The position numbers were made by a program, and so were the translations under genes. DNA of 64,000 nt from NCBI RefSeq assembly GCF_030814835.1, contig NZ_JAUSVS010000001.1, positions 124,001 to 188,000 on the forward strand, read 5' to 3'. Source of the DNA: Caulobacter ginsengisoli. GTDB lineage: Bacteria > Pseudomonadota > Alphaproteobacteria > Caulobacterales > Caulobacteraceae. The notes under the pieces were generated by a model. The model was not told the origin of the DNA. It saw only the letters and a list, made by a program, of their open reading frames with translations, and ran no database searches. Positions 38,155-46,013 of this stretch are shown piece by piece (within the stretch, counting starts at the first letter, position 1; the number at the start of each line of letters is the position of its first letter).

Positions 38155-39864
38155 ATGACTGAAATCTGGGTTCGCTCGAGCAATCTTGAGAATATCGTGG
38201 TCGGTCGAGTTACAGCTCGCTGGAACGCAGCGGGCAATCGGATCCTCCGATATCATCTCGATCTGCGTCACTCGAAGATGAATCTGTTCCGGGAACTCAG
38301 CGCACCGGAACTTTTCATACTGCAGAGCAAAGTCGACACTCTTGTCGCCGCTTGGGACGAAAAATGGGTTCAGCATCAAGGGCGACAAGCTGTCCTATCG
38401 GGCAAGGAATCTGCTGAAGACCTGACAGCTGCAGCGTTGCTTCGCCTGGATGGGCTCAATCACATCCTCGCTCACACCTTATCCGTCGATGATGCTGTCG
38501 ACTGGGACGCGCTAAAGGATCGAAGCGCCTATTCGATGCCGAAAGCGTTTCCGAAGGCCGAACCAGTTTACGCGCCGTCATCTGCCCCGGTTTTTACCGC
38601 TCCTGTGGTCTCCTTCTGGAAGCGGCTAATGGGCAAGGCGACAGAAATCACTGAGCAAGCTGAGCGTAAACATCGCGAGGCGCTTGTCAGGTGGGAGGGC
38701 GTCGAATCCCAACGCAAGTCAGAGCATAAGACGGCGCTTGCGGCGTGGAATTCCGAGAAGGAAGCTTTTTGGGCAGATCATGAACGCGCCCAATCGGCAT
38801 TCCTCATGGAACAAGCGGCTTCAAACGCCAAGGTCGATGAACTCCAATCCGCGCTTTCGAGCGGAGATCCAGAGGCGGTAATCGAACACGCGACCCTGGT
38901 TTTGGAAGCCTCAGACTACGGTGGCTTGTTCGAGAAGTCCTACACAATCCAGTATCAACATGACCAGCGGTTGTTGATGGTGAGTTATGACCTCCCATCG
39001 CCGGACATTCTTCCTACGATAAAGGCCGTGAAGTTTATCAAGGCGACTGGTGAATTGAAGGAAACCTCCATCACGGAGCGCGAGCAGAAAGCGAATTTCG
39101 AAGCGGTAGCCTATCAAGTTTGTTTGCGCACCGTGCATGAGCTTCTGGAGGCTGACGTAGATCAAAACATCGGGAAAATTCTGTTCAACGGCGAAGTTCA
39201 GTTTATCGACCGGCGAACAGGTCAGGAGGCTCGCTCCTGTCTCCTATCGTTGCTGGTTGACCGCGGCACTTTCTCCGCCATTGATCTATCGCGGATCGAT
39301 CCAAAGGCCTGTTTCAAGAGCTTAAAAGGCGTCTCTGCCGCAAGCCTTGCGTCGCTGACCTCCATCCCGCCGATTATGAAGATGAATAAGGAGGATCGGC
39401 GGTTTATTGACGGGCGGGACGTTGTTCACATGATCGACGAGAGCGTCAACCTAGCCAGCATGTCTTGGGATGACTTCGAGCATCTGGTCCGCGAGCTGTT
39501 CGAGCAAGAATTCCAGGCGCGCGGCGGGGAGGTCAAGGTTACGCGAGCGAGCAGTGACGGTGGCGTGGATGCAATTGCCTTTGACCCCGATCCAATTAGC
39601 GGCGGAAAAATTGTAATTCAGGCCAAGCGATACACACGAACGGTTGGAGTGTCCGCTGTCCGAGATCTGTACGGTACGGTCATGAATGAGGGAGCGTCAA
39701 AGGGCATACTAGTGACCACGGCTGACTACGGGCCCGACGCTTACGAGTTTGCAAATGGCAAGCCGATCACTTTGATGAACGGCGCCAACCTGCTTCATTT
39801 GATGGAGCGGCATGGTCATCGCGCTCGCATCGATCTGCGTGAGGCCCGGGAGGCGATGGTTTGA
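38155..39864 (+). CDS. Mrr-like restriction endonuclease-fold protein
   Basis: A 569-residue protein (ATG at 38155, preceded by GGGGGGCGG; an upstream TTG start would add 28 residues). The C-terminal domain (about 440-565) is Mrr_cat/PD-(D/E)xK-like: WDDFEHLVRELFEQEF, then SDGGVDAIAFDP with Asp472, IVIQAKRYTR with Gln489 and Lys491, and GILVTTADYGPDAYEFANG. The N-terminal 430 residues carry a possible coiled coil (about 150-230) and no recognised specificity domain. Family members cleave modified DNA. Codon use and base composition are visibly less GC-rich than the neighbours, pointing to acquisition by transfer. It is a single gene between a transporter and fliQ, with no methylase beside it. 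Confidence 0.78.
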   Translation: MTEIWVRSSNLENIVVGRVTARWNAAGNRILRYHLDLRHSKMNLFRELSAPELFILQSKVDTLVAAWDEKWVQHQGRQAVLSGKESAEDLTAAALLRLDGLNHILAHTLSVDDAVDWDALKDRSAYSMPKAFPKAEPVYAPSSAPVFTAPVVSFWKRLMGKATEITEQAERKHREALVRWEGVESQRKSEHKTALAAWNSEKEAFWADHERAQSAFLMEQAASNAKVDELQSALSSGDPEAVIEHATLVLEASDYGGLFEKSYTIQYQHDQRLLMVSYDLPSPDILPTIKAVKFIKATGELKETSITEREQKANFEAVAYQVCLRTVHELLEADVDQNIGKILFNGEVQFIDRRTGQEARSCLLSLLVDRGTFSAIDLSRIDPKACFKSLKGVSAASLASLTSIPPIMKMNKEDRRFIDGRDVVHMIDESVNLASMSWDDFEHLVRELFEQEFQARGGEVKVTRASSDGGVDAIAFDPDPISGGKIVIQAKRYTRTVGVSAVRDLYGTVMNEGASKGILVTTADYGPDAYEFANGKPITLMNGANLLHLMERHGHRARIDLREAREAMV

Positions 39865-39919
39865 TTTGTGGGGGGAGGCCTAAGGCGCGCCCCCGTCGCA
39901 CACGGAAATTATCACTTCA

Positions 39920-39927
39920 TTAACCAT
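39920..39927 (+). promoter_or_regulatory. CtrA half-site before fliQ
   Basis: TTAACCAT, the reported CtrA half-site sequence, 61-69 bases upstream of the fliQ ATG. fliQR is a CtrA-activated class II operon in Caulobacter, so this is a plausible activator site. No second TTAA occurs at 7-base spacing. Confidence 0.45.
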
Positions 39928-39988
39928 GCCGGCGTTGTCTGGAGCCTGATCGCTCCTGCCCGCAATTCACCGATTCCCGAAGGCCCCA

Positions 39989-40252
39989 ATGACTGGCGCT
40001 GAAGTCCTCGACATTGGCCGCGACGCCATCTGGCTGACGCTGCAGCTCAGCGCGCCGGTGCTGATCGTCGGGCTGGTGGTGGGGGTGGCGATCGGGCTGT
40101 TCCAGGCCCTGACCCAGATCCAGGAAGCCACCCTGGTCTATGCTCCCAAGATCGTCGCCATCTTCGTGTCGCTGCTCATCTTCCTGCCGCTGATGGGCGC
40201 GCTGATGGCCGGCTTCATGCGCCATATCGCGGCGCGCATCGCCGGCATGTGA
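39989..40252 (+). CDS. fliQ: Flagellar export gate protein FliQ
   Basis: Small two-helix component of the FliPQR export gate, 87 residues. It shows the family pattern DAIWLTLQLSAPVLIVGLVV-GVAIGLFQALTQIQEATL and FVSLLIFLPLMGALMAGF. It opens the fliQ-fliR-flhB-cckA cluster; fliR starts 10 bases later. FliP and FliO lie 25 kb away in this window. Confidence 0.97.
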   Translation: MTGAEVLDIGRDAIWLTLQLSAPVLIVGLVVGVAIGLFQALTQIQEATLVYAPKIVAIFVSLLIFLPLMGALMAGFMRHIAARIAGM

Positions 40253-40262
40253 CGGGGGGCGG

Positions 40263-41024
40263 ATGGAGGCCTACGCCACCGCCGCCCAGGTCTACGCCGC
40301 CGGCCTCGTGTTCGCGCGGGTCGGGGCGCTGGTGATGCTTATCCCGGGCCTGGGCGACCCGGTCGTGCCGCCCCGCATCCGCCTGTCCTTCGCCTTGGTC
40401 TTCGCCTTCATCCTGGCCCCGCTGGTCAGCAAGGGCCTCGCCGTCCCCAGCACGGTCGGCGGCATGGGCGGACAGGTGATCCAGGAAGTGCTGATCGGCC
40501 TGATGATCGGGGCCATCCTGCGCATGACCATGAGCGCTCTGGCGGTGGCCGGCGAAGTGGTCTCCATCCAGACCACGCTGAGCTTCGCCCAGACCGCCAA
40601 CCCGGCCATGGGCCAGTCCGGCGCGGCGCTGGGCTCGTTCCTGGGGTTGCTGGGGGTGGTGCTGATCATGACCACCGACCTGCACCATCTGTTCCTCGGG
40701 GCGGTCTTCAACAGCTATGAACTGTTCCCGTTTGGGCGCGCCGTGCCGGTCAACGACGCAACGACCCTGGCGGTGCAGACCTTCTCCGGCAGCTTCTCGC
40801 TGGGCGTCCAGCTGGCCGCCCCGATCATCGTCTTCTCGCTGGTCTTCAACATCGCCACGGGCCTGGTCGGCCGGGTGATGCCGGCCTTCCAGATCTATTT
40901 CGTTTCCTCGCCGCTGGCGGTGATCCTGGGCCTCTCGCTGTTCGCCATTACGCTGGGCGGGGTGGGCATGGTCTGGATGGACCACGCCCGCGACGTCGTC
41001 GCCGTGTTCGGAGCCCGTCGCTAG
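40263..41024 (+). CDS. fliR: Flagellar export gate protein FliR
   Basis: Inner-membrane export gate component of 253 residues with about six hydrophobic helices. Conserved blocks include FARVGALVMLIPGLGDPVVP near the start, GLMIGAILRMTMSALAVAGE, VSIQTTLSFAQTANPAMGQS and PIIVFSLVFNIATGLVGRVM. The stop is immediately followed by the flhB ATG, so translation of the two is coupled. Confidence 0.97.
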   Translation: MEAYATAAQVYAAGLVFARVGALVMLIPGLGDPVVPPRIRLSFALVFAFILAPLVSKGLAVPSTVGGMGGQVIQEVLIGLMIGAILRMTMSALAVAGEVVSIQTTLSFAQTANPAMGQSGAALGSFLGLLGVVLIMTTDLHHLFLGAVFNSYELFPFGRAVPVNDATTLAVQTFSGSFSLGVQLAAPIIVFSLVFNIATGLVGRVMPAFQIYFVSSPLAVILGLSLFAITLGGVGMVWMDHARDVVAVFGARR

Positions 41025-42119
41025 ATGGCCGAAGAACCCGCCGGCGACAAAACAGAAGAACCATCGCCACACAAACTTGAGGAAGCCCGCAAGAAGGGCG
41101 AGGTCGCCAAGTCGCAGGACGTCCCGCAGCTGCTGTCGCTGGCCGGGGCGTTCGGGGCGATGGCCATCGCCGGCGGGTGGATGTGCCGCGACATCGCCAT
41201 GCGCCTGTTGCCCTTCATCCAGCACCCGGAGGCCTACGACCTGCACGGCGGGGGCGGCGTCCAGGTGCTGTTCCAGGCGATGATGGCCGGGGCGCCCCTG
41301 CTGCTGACCGTGCTGCTGACGGCGGGGGTGGCGGGAGCGCTGGGCCACATCATGCAGAGCGGCATGCAGCTCAACCCCTCGCTACTGGCCCCCAAGTTCG
41401 ACAAGCTCAACCCGATGGCCGGCCTCAAGAGGTTGTTCGGCATCGACGGGGCCATCCAGTTCGCCAAGTCGGCCCTGAAGGTGCTGGTCACCGGGGCCAT
41501 CGCCTGGTTCGTGCTCAAGCCTCACGCCTCGGAACTCGAGGGCCTGGTCTCGATGTCGCCCATGGCCATGCTGCCGGCCAGCCAGGTCCTGCTCAAGGCG
41601 CTGTTCTTCGCGGTCCTGGCCTTCCTGGCGGTCACCGCCGGGACTGATTACGTCATCCAGCGCCGGCGCTTCATGCAGAAGATGCGCATGACCCGCGAGG
41701 AGCTGAAGGAGGAGTTCAAGCAGGCCGAGGGCGACCCGCACGTCAAGGCCAAGCTCAAGCAGATCCGCGCCGAGAAGTCTCGCCGGCGGATGATGCAGAA
41801 CGTGCCCAAGGCCACCGTGGTGGTGATGAACCCGACCCACTACGCCGTGGCCCTGCGCTACGAGGCCGGCGAGACCGCCGCGCCCGAATGCGTGGCCAAG
41901 GGGATCGACGCCCTGGCCCTGCGCATCCGCCAGGTGGCCGAGGACGCCGGCGTGCCGATCATCGAAGACCCCCCGCTGGCCCGCGCCCTCTACGCGGCCG
42001 TGGAGGTGGATGAAACCATTCCCCAGCAACACTACGAGGCGGTCGCCAAGATCATCGGCTTCATCCTCGGAGCGGCCCAGAAACGGGCCGCGCGCGCCAC
42101 GAGCGCGGCGAACCTATAG
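41025..42119 (+). CDS. flhB: Flagellar export switch protein FlhB
   Basis: Inner-membrane export protein that switches substrate class after autocleavage. The 364-residue product has an N-terminal KTEEPSPHKLEEARKKGEVA block, four transmembrane helices and the cytoplasmic domain with the autocleavage motif NPTH (VVMNPTHYAVALRYE). The last part contains IRQVAEDAGVPIIEDPPLAR, typical of FlhB. The gene begins at the base after the fliR stop and ends 13 bases before cckA. Confidence 0.97.
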   Translation: MAEEPAGDKTEEPSPHKLEEARKKGEVAKSQDVPQLLSLAGAFGAMAIAGGWMCRDIAMRLLPFIQHPEAYDLHGGGGVQVLFQAMMAGAPLLLTVLLTAGVAGALGHIMQSGMQLNPSLLAPKFDKLNPMAGLKRLFGIDGAIQFAKSALKVLVTGAIAWFVLKPHASELEGLVSMSPMAMLPASQVLLKALFFAVLAFLAVTAGTDYVIQRRRFMQKMRMTREELKEEFKQAEGDPHVKAKLKQIRAEKSRRRMMQNVPKATVVVMNPTHYAVALRYEAGETAAPECVAKGIDALALRIRQVAEDAGVPIIEDPPLARALYAAVEVDETIPQQHYEAVAKIIGFILGAAQKRAARATSAANL

Positions 42120-42132
42120 CGAGTATCCTGTG

Positions 42133-44280
42133 ATGCGTGATTCGCTCGACCTCAAGACGGAAGCCACCCAGATCATGGCCGACACGCCGACCCTAGGCGC
42201 GCCGCCCGCCGCCCCTCCAAAGGGGCGGTTCGATCCGCTGGTCATGCTGGCGGGGATCTTCCTGGCCCTGGCTTTCGCTCTCGCCGCCGTGCCGGCCTTC
42301 AAGGCCGGCCCCGACAAGCTGGCCGGCCTGCTCCTGCTGATGGGCCTGGGCGCTGTCGCCGTGCTGGTGCTGGTCGCCTTCCGGGGCGGCCGCGACGTGG
42401 CGGTCGAGGACGAGGATGGCGTGGACCTGGTCATCCAGGCGCTCGGCGAGCCCGCCGCCGTGGTCGGGGCCGATGGCCGGCTGCAGGGGGGCAACGCCGC
42501 CTGGGTGGAGGCGACCGGCGATCTCAAGCGCCTGCCGCGCCACGGCCCCGCCGCCTCCAGCCTGTTCCAGGCCCTGCAATCGGCCCGCCGCGGCCAGACC
42601 GGCCAGGCCAGCCTGAAGGCCCTGGGCCGCGACCATGCCGCCTCGGTCGCCCCGCTGGGCGAGGGCCGCTATCTGATCCGCCTGGCCGACAGCGCCGCCG
42701 AGCCGCTGCGGCTGACCGGCGAAGCGCCCGCCGCGCTCCAGACCGCCCCGCTGCGCGTCGTGCCGACCGGCCCGGCCGTGCTCGACGCCTACGCCGCCGC
42801 CTCGCCCTTCGGCGCGGCCCTGCTCGACGGCGAGGAGGTGTTCAGCGCCCGCATCGTCGAAGCCAATCCCGCCCTGGCCGGCATGGTCGGGGGCAGCGCT
42901 GTGGTCGGCCAGACCTTCGGCGACCTGATCTCCCGCGCCTCGCACATCGATGCCGCCCTGGGGGTTTCCGAGGGCCGGGCCGGGCCCTTCGAGGTGCGGC
43001 TGGCGCATGACCCGACCCGCGTCGCCCACCTCTACCTGGCCCGCACCGACGGGCGGCTGGTCGCCTTCCTGGTTGACGTCACCGCCCAGAAGCAGATCGA
43101 GCTGCAGCTGGCCCAGGCCCAGAAGATGCAGGCCATCGGCCAGCTGGCCGGGGGCGTGGCCCACGATTTCAACAACCTGCTGACCGCCATCCAGGTCCTG
43201 CTCGACGAACTGCTGCAGCGCCATCCGCTGGGCGACCCCAGCTACGAGGGCCTCAACGAGATTCGCCAGACGGCGACCCGGGCCGCCGACCTGGTCCGCA
43301 AGCTGCTGACCTTCTCGCGCAAGTCGACGGTGCAGCGCGAGGTGCTGGACCTGGGCGAACTGATCACCGGCTTCGAGGTGCTGCTACGCCGGCTGCTGCG
43401 CGAAGACGTCAAGATGGTCACCGACTATGGCCGCGACCTGCCGACCGTGCGGGTCGACAAGGGCCAGATCGAGACCGCCGTCATGAACCTGGCCGTCAAC
43501 GCCAGGGACGCCATGCGCGACGCCAAGGTCGGCGGCACGGTCAAGATCCGCACCGCCCGCCTGACCTACGCCGAAGCCAAGGACCTGGGCTATGCGGGCC
43601 TGGCCATGGGCGACATGGCGTTGATCGAGGTCTCCGACGACGGCCCCGGCATCGCGCCCAACGTCGTGGGCAAGATCTTCGAGCCCTTCTTCACCACCAA
43701 GGCGGTGGGGGAGGGGACGGGCCTGGGCCTGGCCACCGTCTGGGGCATCGTCAAGCAGTCGGACGGCTGGATCCACGTGCAGTCCGAGGTCGCGCCGAAC
43801 GAAGGCCATGGCGCGGCCTTCCGCATCTTCCTGCCGGTGCATGTCCGCTCGGCCAACGACGCCCCGGCCCCGGCCGCCACTCCGCTGCGCCCGGCCGCCC
43901 GCGATCTGTCGGGCGTCGGTCGCATCCTCTTCGTCGAGGACGAACCCACCGTCCGCAAGGTCGCCGCCCGCCTGCTGCGCGCCAGGGGCTATGACGTGAT
44001 CGAGGCCTGCGACGGTGAGGCAGCCCTGCTGCTGGCCGAGGAATACGCCGGCAAGATCGATCTGATGATCAGCGACGTCATCATGCCCGGCATCGACGGC
44101 CCGACCCTGCTCAAAAAGGCGAGGGGATACCTGGGCGAGGCCCCGGTGATGTTCATCTCCGGCTACGCCGAGGCCGAGTTCAGCGACCTGCTGGAAGGGG
44201 AGACCGGCGTGACCTTCCTGCCCAAGCCGCTGGACATCAAGATGCTGGCCGAGCGGGTGAAGGAGCAGTTGGCGGCTTAG
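42133..44280 (+). CDS. cckA: Cell-cycle hybrid histidine kinase CckA
   Basis: Hybrid kinase/phosphatase that sets CtrA and CpdR phosphorylation through ChpT. The 715-residue product has two N-terminal transmembrane helices ([38 protein letters not shown]), two PAS-like regions (about 95-320), HisKA with His344 in [20 protein letters not shown], HATPase ([30 protein letters not shown]) and a C-terminal receiver with Asp648 ([12 protein letters not shown]). Order and spacing match Caulobacter CckA. A second possible start is the ATG at 42175, giving 701 residues. Location right after flhB supports the assignment. Confidence 0.93.
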   Translation: MRDSLDLKTEATQIMADTPTLGAPPAAPPKGRFDPLVMLAGIFLALAFALAAVPAFKAGPDKLAGLLLLMGLGAVAVLVLVAFRGGRDVAVEDEDGVDLVIQALGEPAAVVGADGRLQGGNAAWVEATGDLKRLPRHGPAASSLFQALQSARRGQTGQASLKALGRDHAASVAPLGEGRYLIRLADSAAEPLRLTGEAPAALQTAPLRVVPTGPAVLDAYAAASPFGAALLDGEEVFSARIVEANPALAGMVGGSAVVGQTFGDLISRASHIDAALGVSEGRAGPFEVRLAHDPTRVAHLYLARTDGRLVAFLVDVTAQKQIELQLAQAQKMQAIGQLAGGVAHDFNNLLTAIQVLLDELLQRHPLGDPSYEGLNEIRQTATRAADLVRKLLTFSRKSTVQREVLDLGELITGFEVLLRRLLREDVKMVTDYGRDLPTVRVDKGQIETAVMNLAVNARDAMRDAKVGGTVKIRTARLTYAEAKDLGYAGLAMGDMALIEVSDDGPGIAPNVVGKIFEPFFTTKAVGEGTGLGLATVWGIVKQSDGWIHVQSEVAPNEGHGAAFRIFLPVHVRSANDAPAPAATPLRPAARDLSGVGRILFVEDEPTVRKVAARLLRARGYDVIEACDGEAALLLAEEYAGKIDLMISDVIMPGIDGPTLLKKARGYLGEAPVMFISGYAEAEFSDLLEGETGVTFLPKPLDIKMLAERVKEQLAA

Positions 44281-44384
44281 CGAGCGGGCGCCTCCGTATG
44301 CCCACTTAGGGGATGCTCCCGAATGTTCCCCAGCCTCGGCGGGGAGTACCTCCAGCCTACATAATCAAGTGCCGGAGTAACCCC

Positions 44385-45080
44385 ATGCCCACCGCCGCCC
44401 CGCCCGTCGACCTGGGCGTCCACTACCAGCCCGCCGGTCTTTCCGACCGCTTCGCCCTGGGCGTCACCAGGTTCCTGCGCCTGTTCGCCGACACCTTCTT
44501 CGCCAAACGCTACGGCCACCGGGCCGTGGTGCTCGAGACCGTCGCGGCGGTGCCGGGCATGGTCGGGGCCACGCTCAACCACCTCAAATGCCTGCGCCGC
44601 ATGCAGGACGACCGGGGCTGGATCCGCACCCTGATGGACGAGGCCGAGAACGAGCGCATGCACCTGATGACCTTCATCGAGGTCTGCAAGCCGACCGCCT
44701 TCGAGCGGTTCATGGTCATCGCCGCCCAGTGGGTCTTCTACCTGTTCTTCTTCGGCCTCTACCTGATCGCCCCCAAGACCGCCCACCGGCTGGTCGGCTA
44801 TTTCGAGGAGGAGGCGGTGATCAGCTACACCCACTATCTGGCCGAGATCGACGCGGGCCGCTCGGCCAACGTGCCGGCCCCGGCCATCGCCCTCCGCTAC
44901 TGGGACCTGCCGGCCGACGCCACCTTGCGCGACGTGGTGCTGGTGGTCCGCGCCGACGAGGCCCACCACCGCGACGTCAACCACGGCTTCGCCAACGACC
45001 TGGCCGGCCAGCCGCAGGGCCAGATCGCGCCTTGCCCGCCGCACGTGGAACTGCAGCCGACCTGGAAGACCGCCGCCTAG
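44385..45080 (+). CDS. Alternative (ubiquinol) oxidase, AOX family
   Basis: Membrane-bound di-iron terminal oxidase that reduces oxygen with ubiquinol electrons without pumping protons. The 231-residue product carries all expected iron ligands: Glu51 ([10 protein letters not shown]), Glu90 and His93 (NERMHLM), a Glu of 141-143 ([14 protein letters not shown]), and Glu192 and His195 ([12 protein letters not shown]). Two membrane-associated helices are visible ([20 protein letters not shown]). The start at 44385 is preceded by CCGGAG. It stands alone after cckA and its stop overlaps that of the convergent membrane-protein gene (CTAG). Confidence 0.92.
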   Translation: MPTAAPPVDLGVHYQPAGLSDRFALGVTRFLRLFADTFFAKRYGHRAVVLETVAAVPGMVGATLNHLKCLRRMQDDRGWIRTLMDEAENERMHLMTFIEVCKPTAFERFMVIAAQWVFYLFFFGLYLIAPKTAHRLVGYFEEEAVISYTHYLAEIDAGRSANVPAPAIALRYWDLPADATLRDVVLVVRADEAHHRDVNHGFANDLAGQPQGQIAPCPPHVELQPTWKTAA

Positions 45081-45619
45081 GCCGGCTGGGACTGCGCGGC
45101 GATATCGCCGATGAGGACGGTGGTGGCCATGACGACCTGGAGAACGCCACAAACCGTCACGATCGTGGTCAGCAGCGTGGCATGGGTGAAACCCAGGAAG
45201 CCGCTGGCGCCCGGGGCGGGCGTCCAGGGTTTGCGCACCAGCTCCTGGTAGACCTCGTGAAGCTTGAACTTGAGGATGGTCTGCAGAAACAGCAGCAGCG
45301 CCACAATTCCCCACACCATCGTGACCGAGATCCAGGCCATCCGGAACTGGTACATCTCGTCGATCACCGCCCAGGCCGCGAACGGATAGGCCGCTACGGT
45401 TGCCGTCGCGCCCGCCATCAGCGCCGCGCCCTTGGCCAGGCTGGCGCCCAGACGTTCGGCCTCGGACACTAACTCCGGTGTCGCGCGGGCCTTTTTCAGC
45501 AGTTCGGACACGTCGCGGGCCTGGGCCTCGATATAGTCGCCGGTCAGGGTCGGCAACCAGGTTACGAAGGCGCCCAGCGTGGTTGGGGCAATGATGCTGA
45601 AGAACTCAACGGTGTTCAT
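45077..45619 (-). CDS. Four-helix membrane protein of the STAND operon
   Basis: A 180-residue protein with four predicted transmembrane segments (about 5-24, 58-82, 92-115 and 142-172; for example [20 protein letters not shown] and [20 protein letters not shown]). A soluble helical segment rich in charged residues lies between helices 1 and 2 ([20 protein letters not shown]). No family is recognised. It is the last gene of a three-gene operon and overlaps the preceding gene by 14 bases. In a defence or signalling module a protein like this could be a membrane-acting effector; that is inference from context. Confidence 0.7.
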   Translation of the reverse strand: MNTVEFFSIIAPTTLGAFVTWLPTLTGDYIEAQARDVSELLKKARATPELVSEAERLGASLAKGAALMAGATATVAAYPFAAWAVIDEMYQFRMAWISVTMVWGIVALLLFLQTILKFKLHEVYQELVRKPWTPAPGASGFLGFTHATLLTTIVTVCGVLQVVMATTVLIGDIAAQSQPA

Positions 45620-46013
45620 CTTCGGCCTGGAAACTGGCGTCGAGCGAGGGCGAGATGGTCCGGCTCTCCCAGTCCTGCCACACCTCGCGGCGGTAGCGCA
45701 TCGCGATAGTGTGGGCCCGGAGGGCGGAGATCGGATCGGCCGAGACCACCTCGCGGTTGCCGGCGACCGGGGAACGGCCGAACAGGCTCAGCTCCAGCTT
45801 CCAGGTGGTCTTCTCCGTCTCCTCGCAATCATAGAGCGCCGGACCGATAGGCAGCCTTGAGGTGAGCTCGACCTGATAGGGCAACCCGTTGGTCGTTTCG
45901 ACTATCAACGTATGCACAAGGCGCGCTTCGTTCGGCGCCTTGCGGCTCAGCAGGGTCCGCAGGAAGAAGTCATCGAAGTAGGCGCCTCTTATTTCGCTGG
46001 TTTTTCTAGCCAC
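45606..46013 (-). CDS. Small protein of the STAND operon, unknown function
   Basis: A 135-residue soluble protein of unknown family. It begins with the GTG at 46013, overlapping the stop of the upstream STAND gene (TAGTG), and runs 14 bases into the downstream membrane-protein gene. Visible features are a beta-rich middle (LVHTLIVETTNGLPYQVELT, TTWKLELSLFGRSPVAGNRE) and an Arg-rich stretch (TIAMRYRREVWQDWESR). No signal peptide or membrane segment. The double overlap shows it belongs to the operon and is made in proportion with its partners. Confidence 0.65.
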   Translation of the reverse strand: MARKTSEIRGAYFDDFFLRTLLSRKAPNEARLVHTLIVETTNGLPYQVELTSRLPIGPALYDCEETEKTTWKLELSLFGRSPVAGNREVVSADPISALRAHTIAMRYRREVWQDWESRTISPSLDASFQAEDEHR

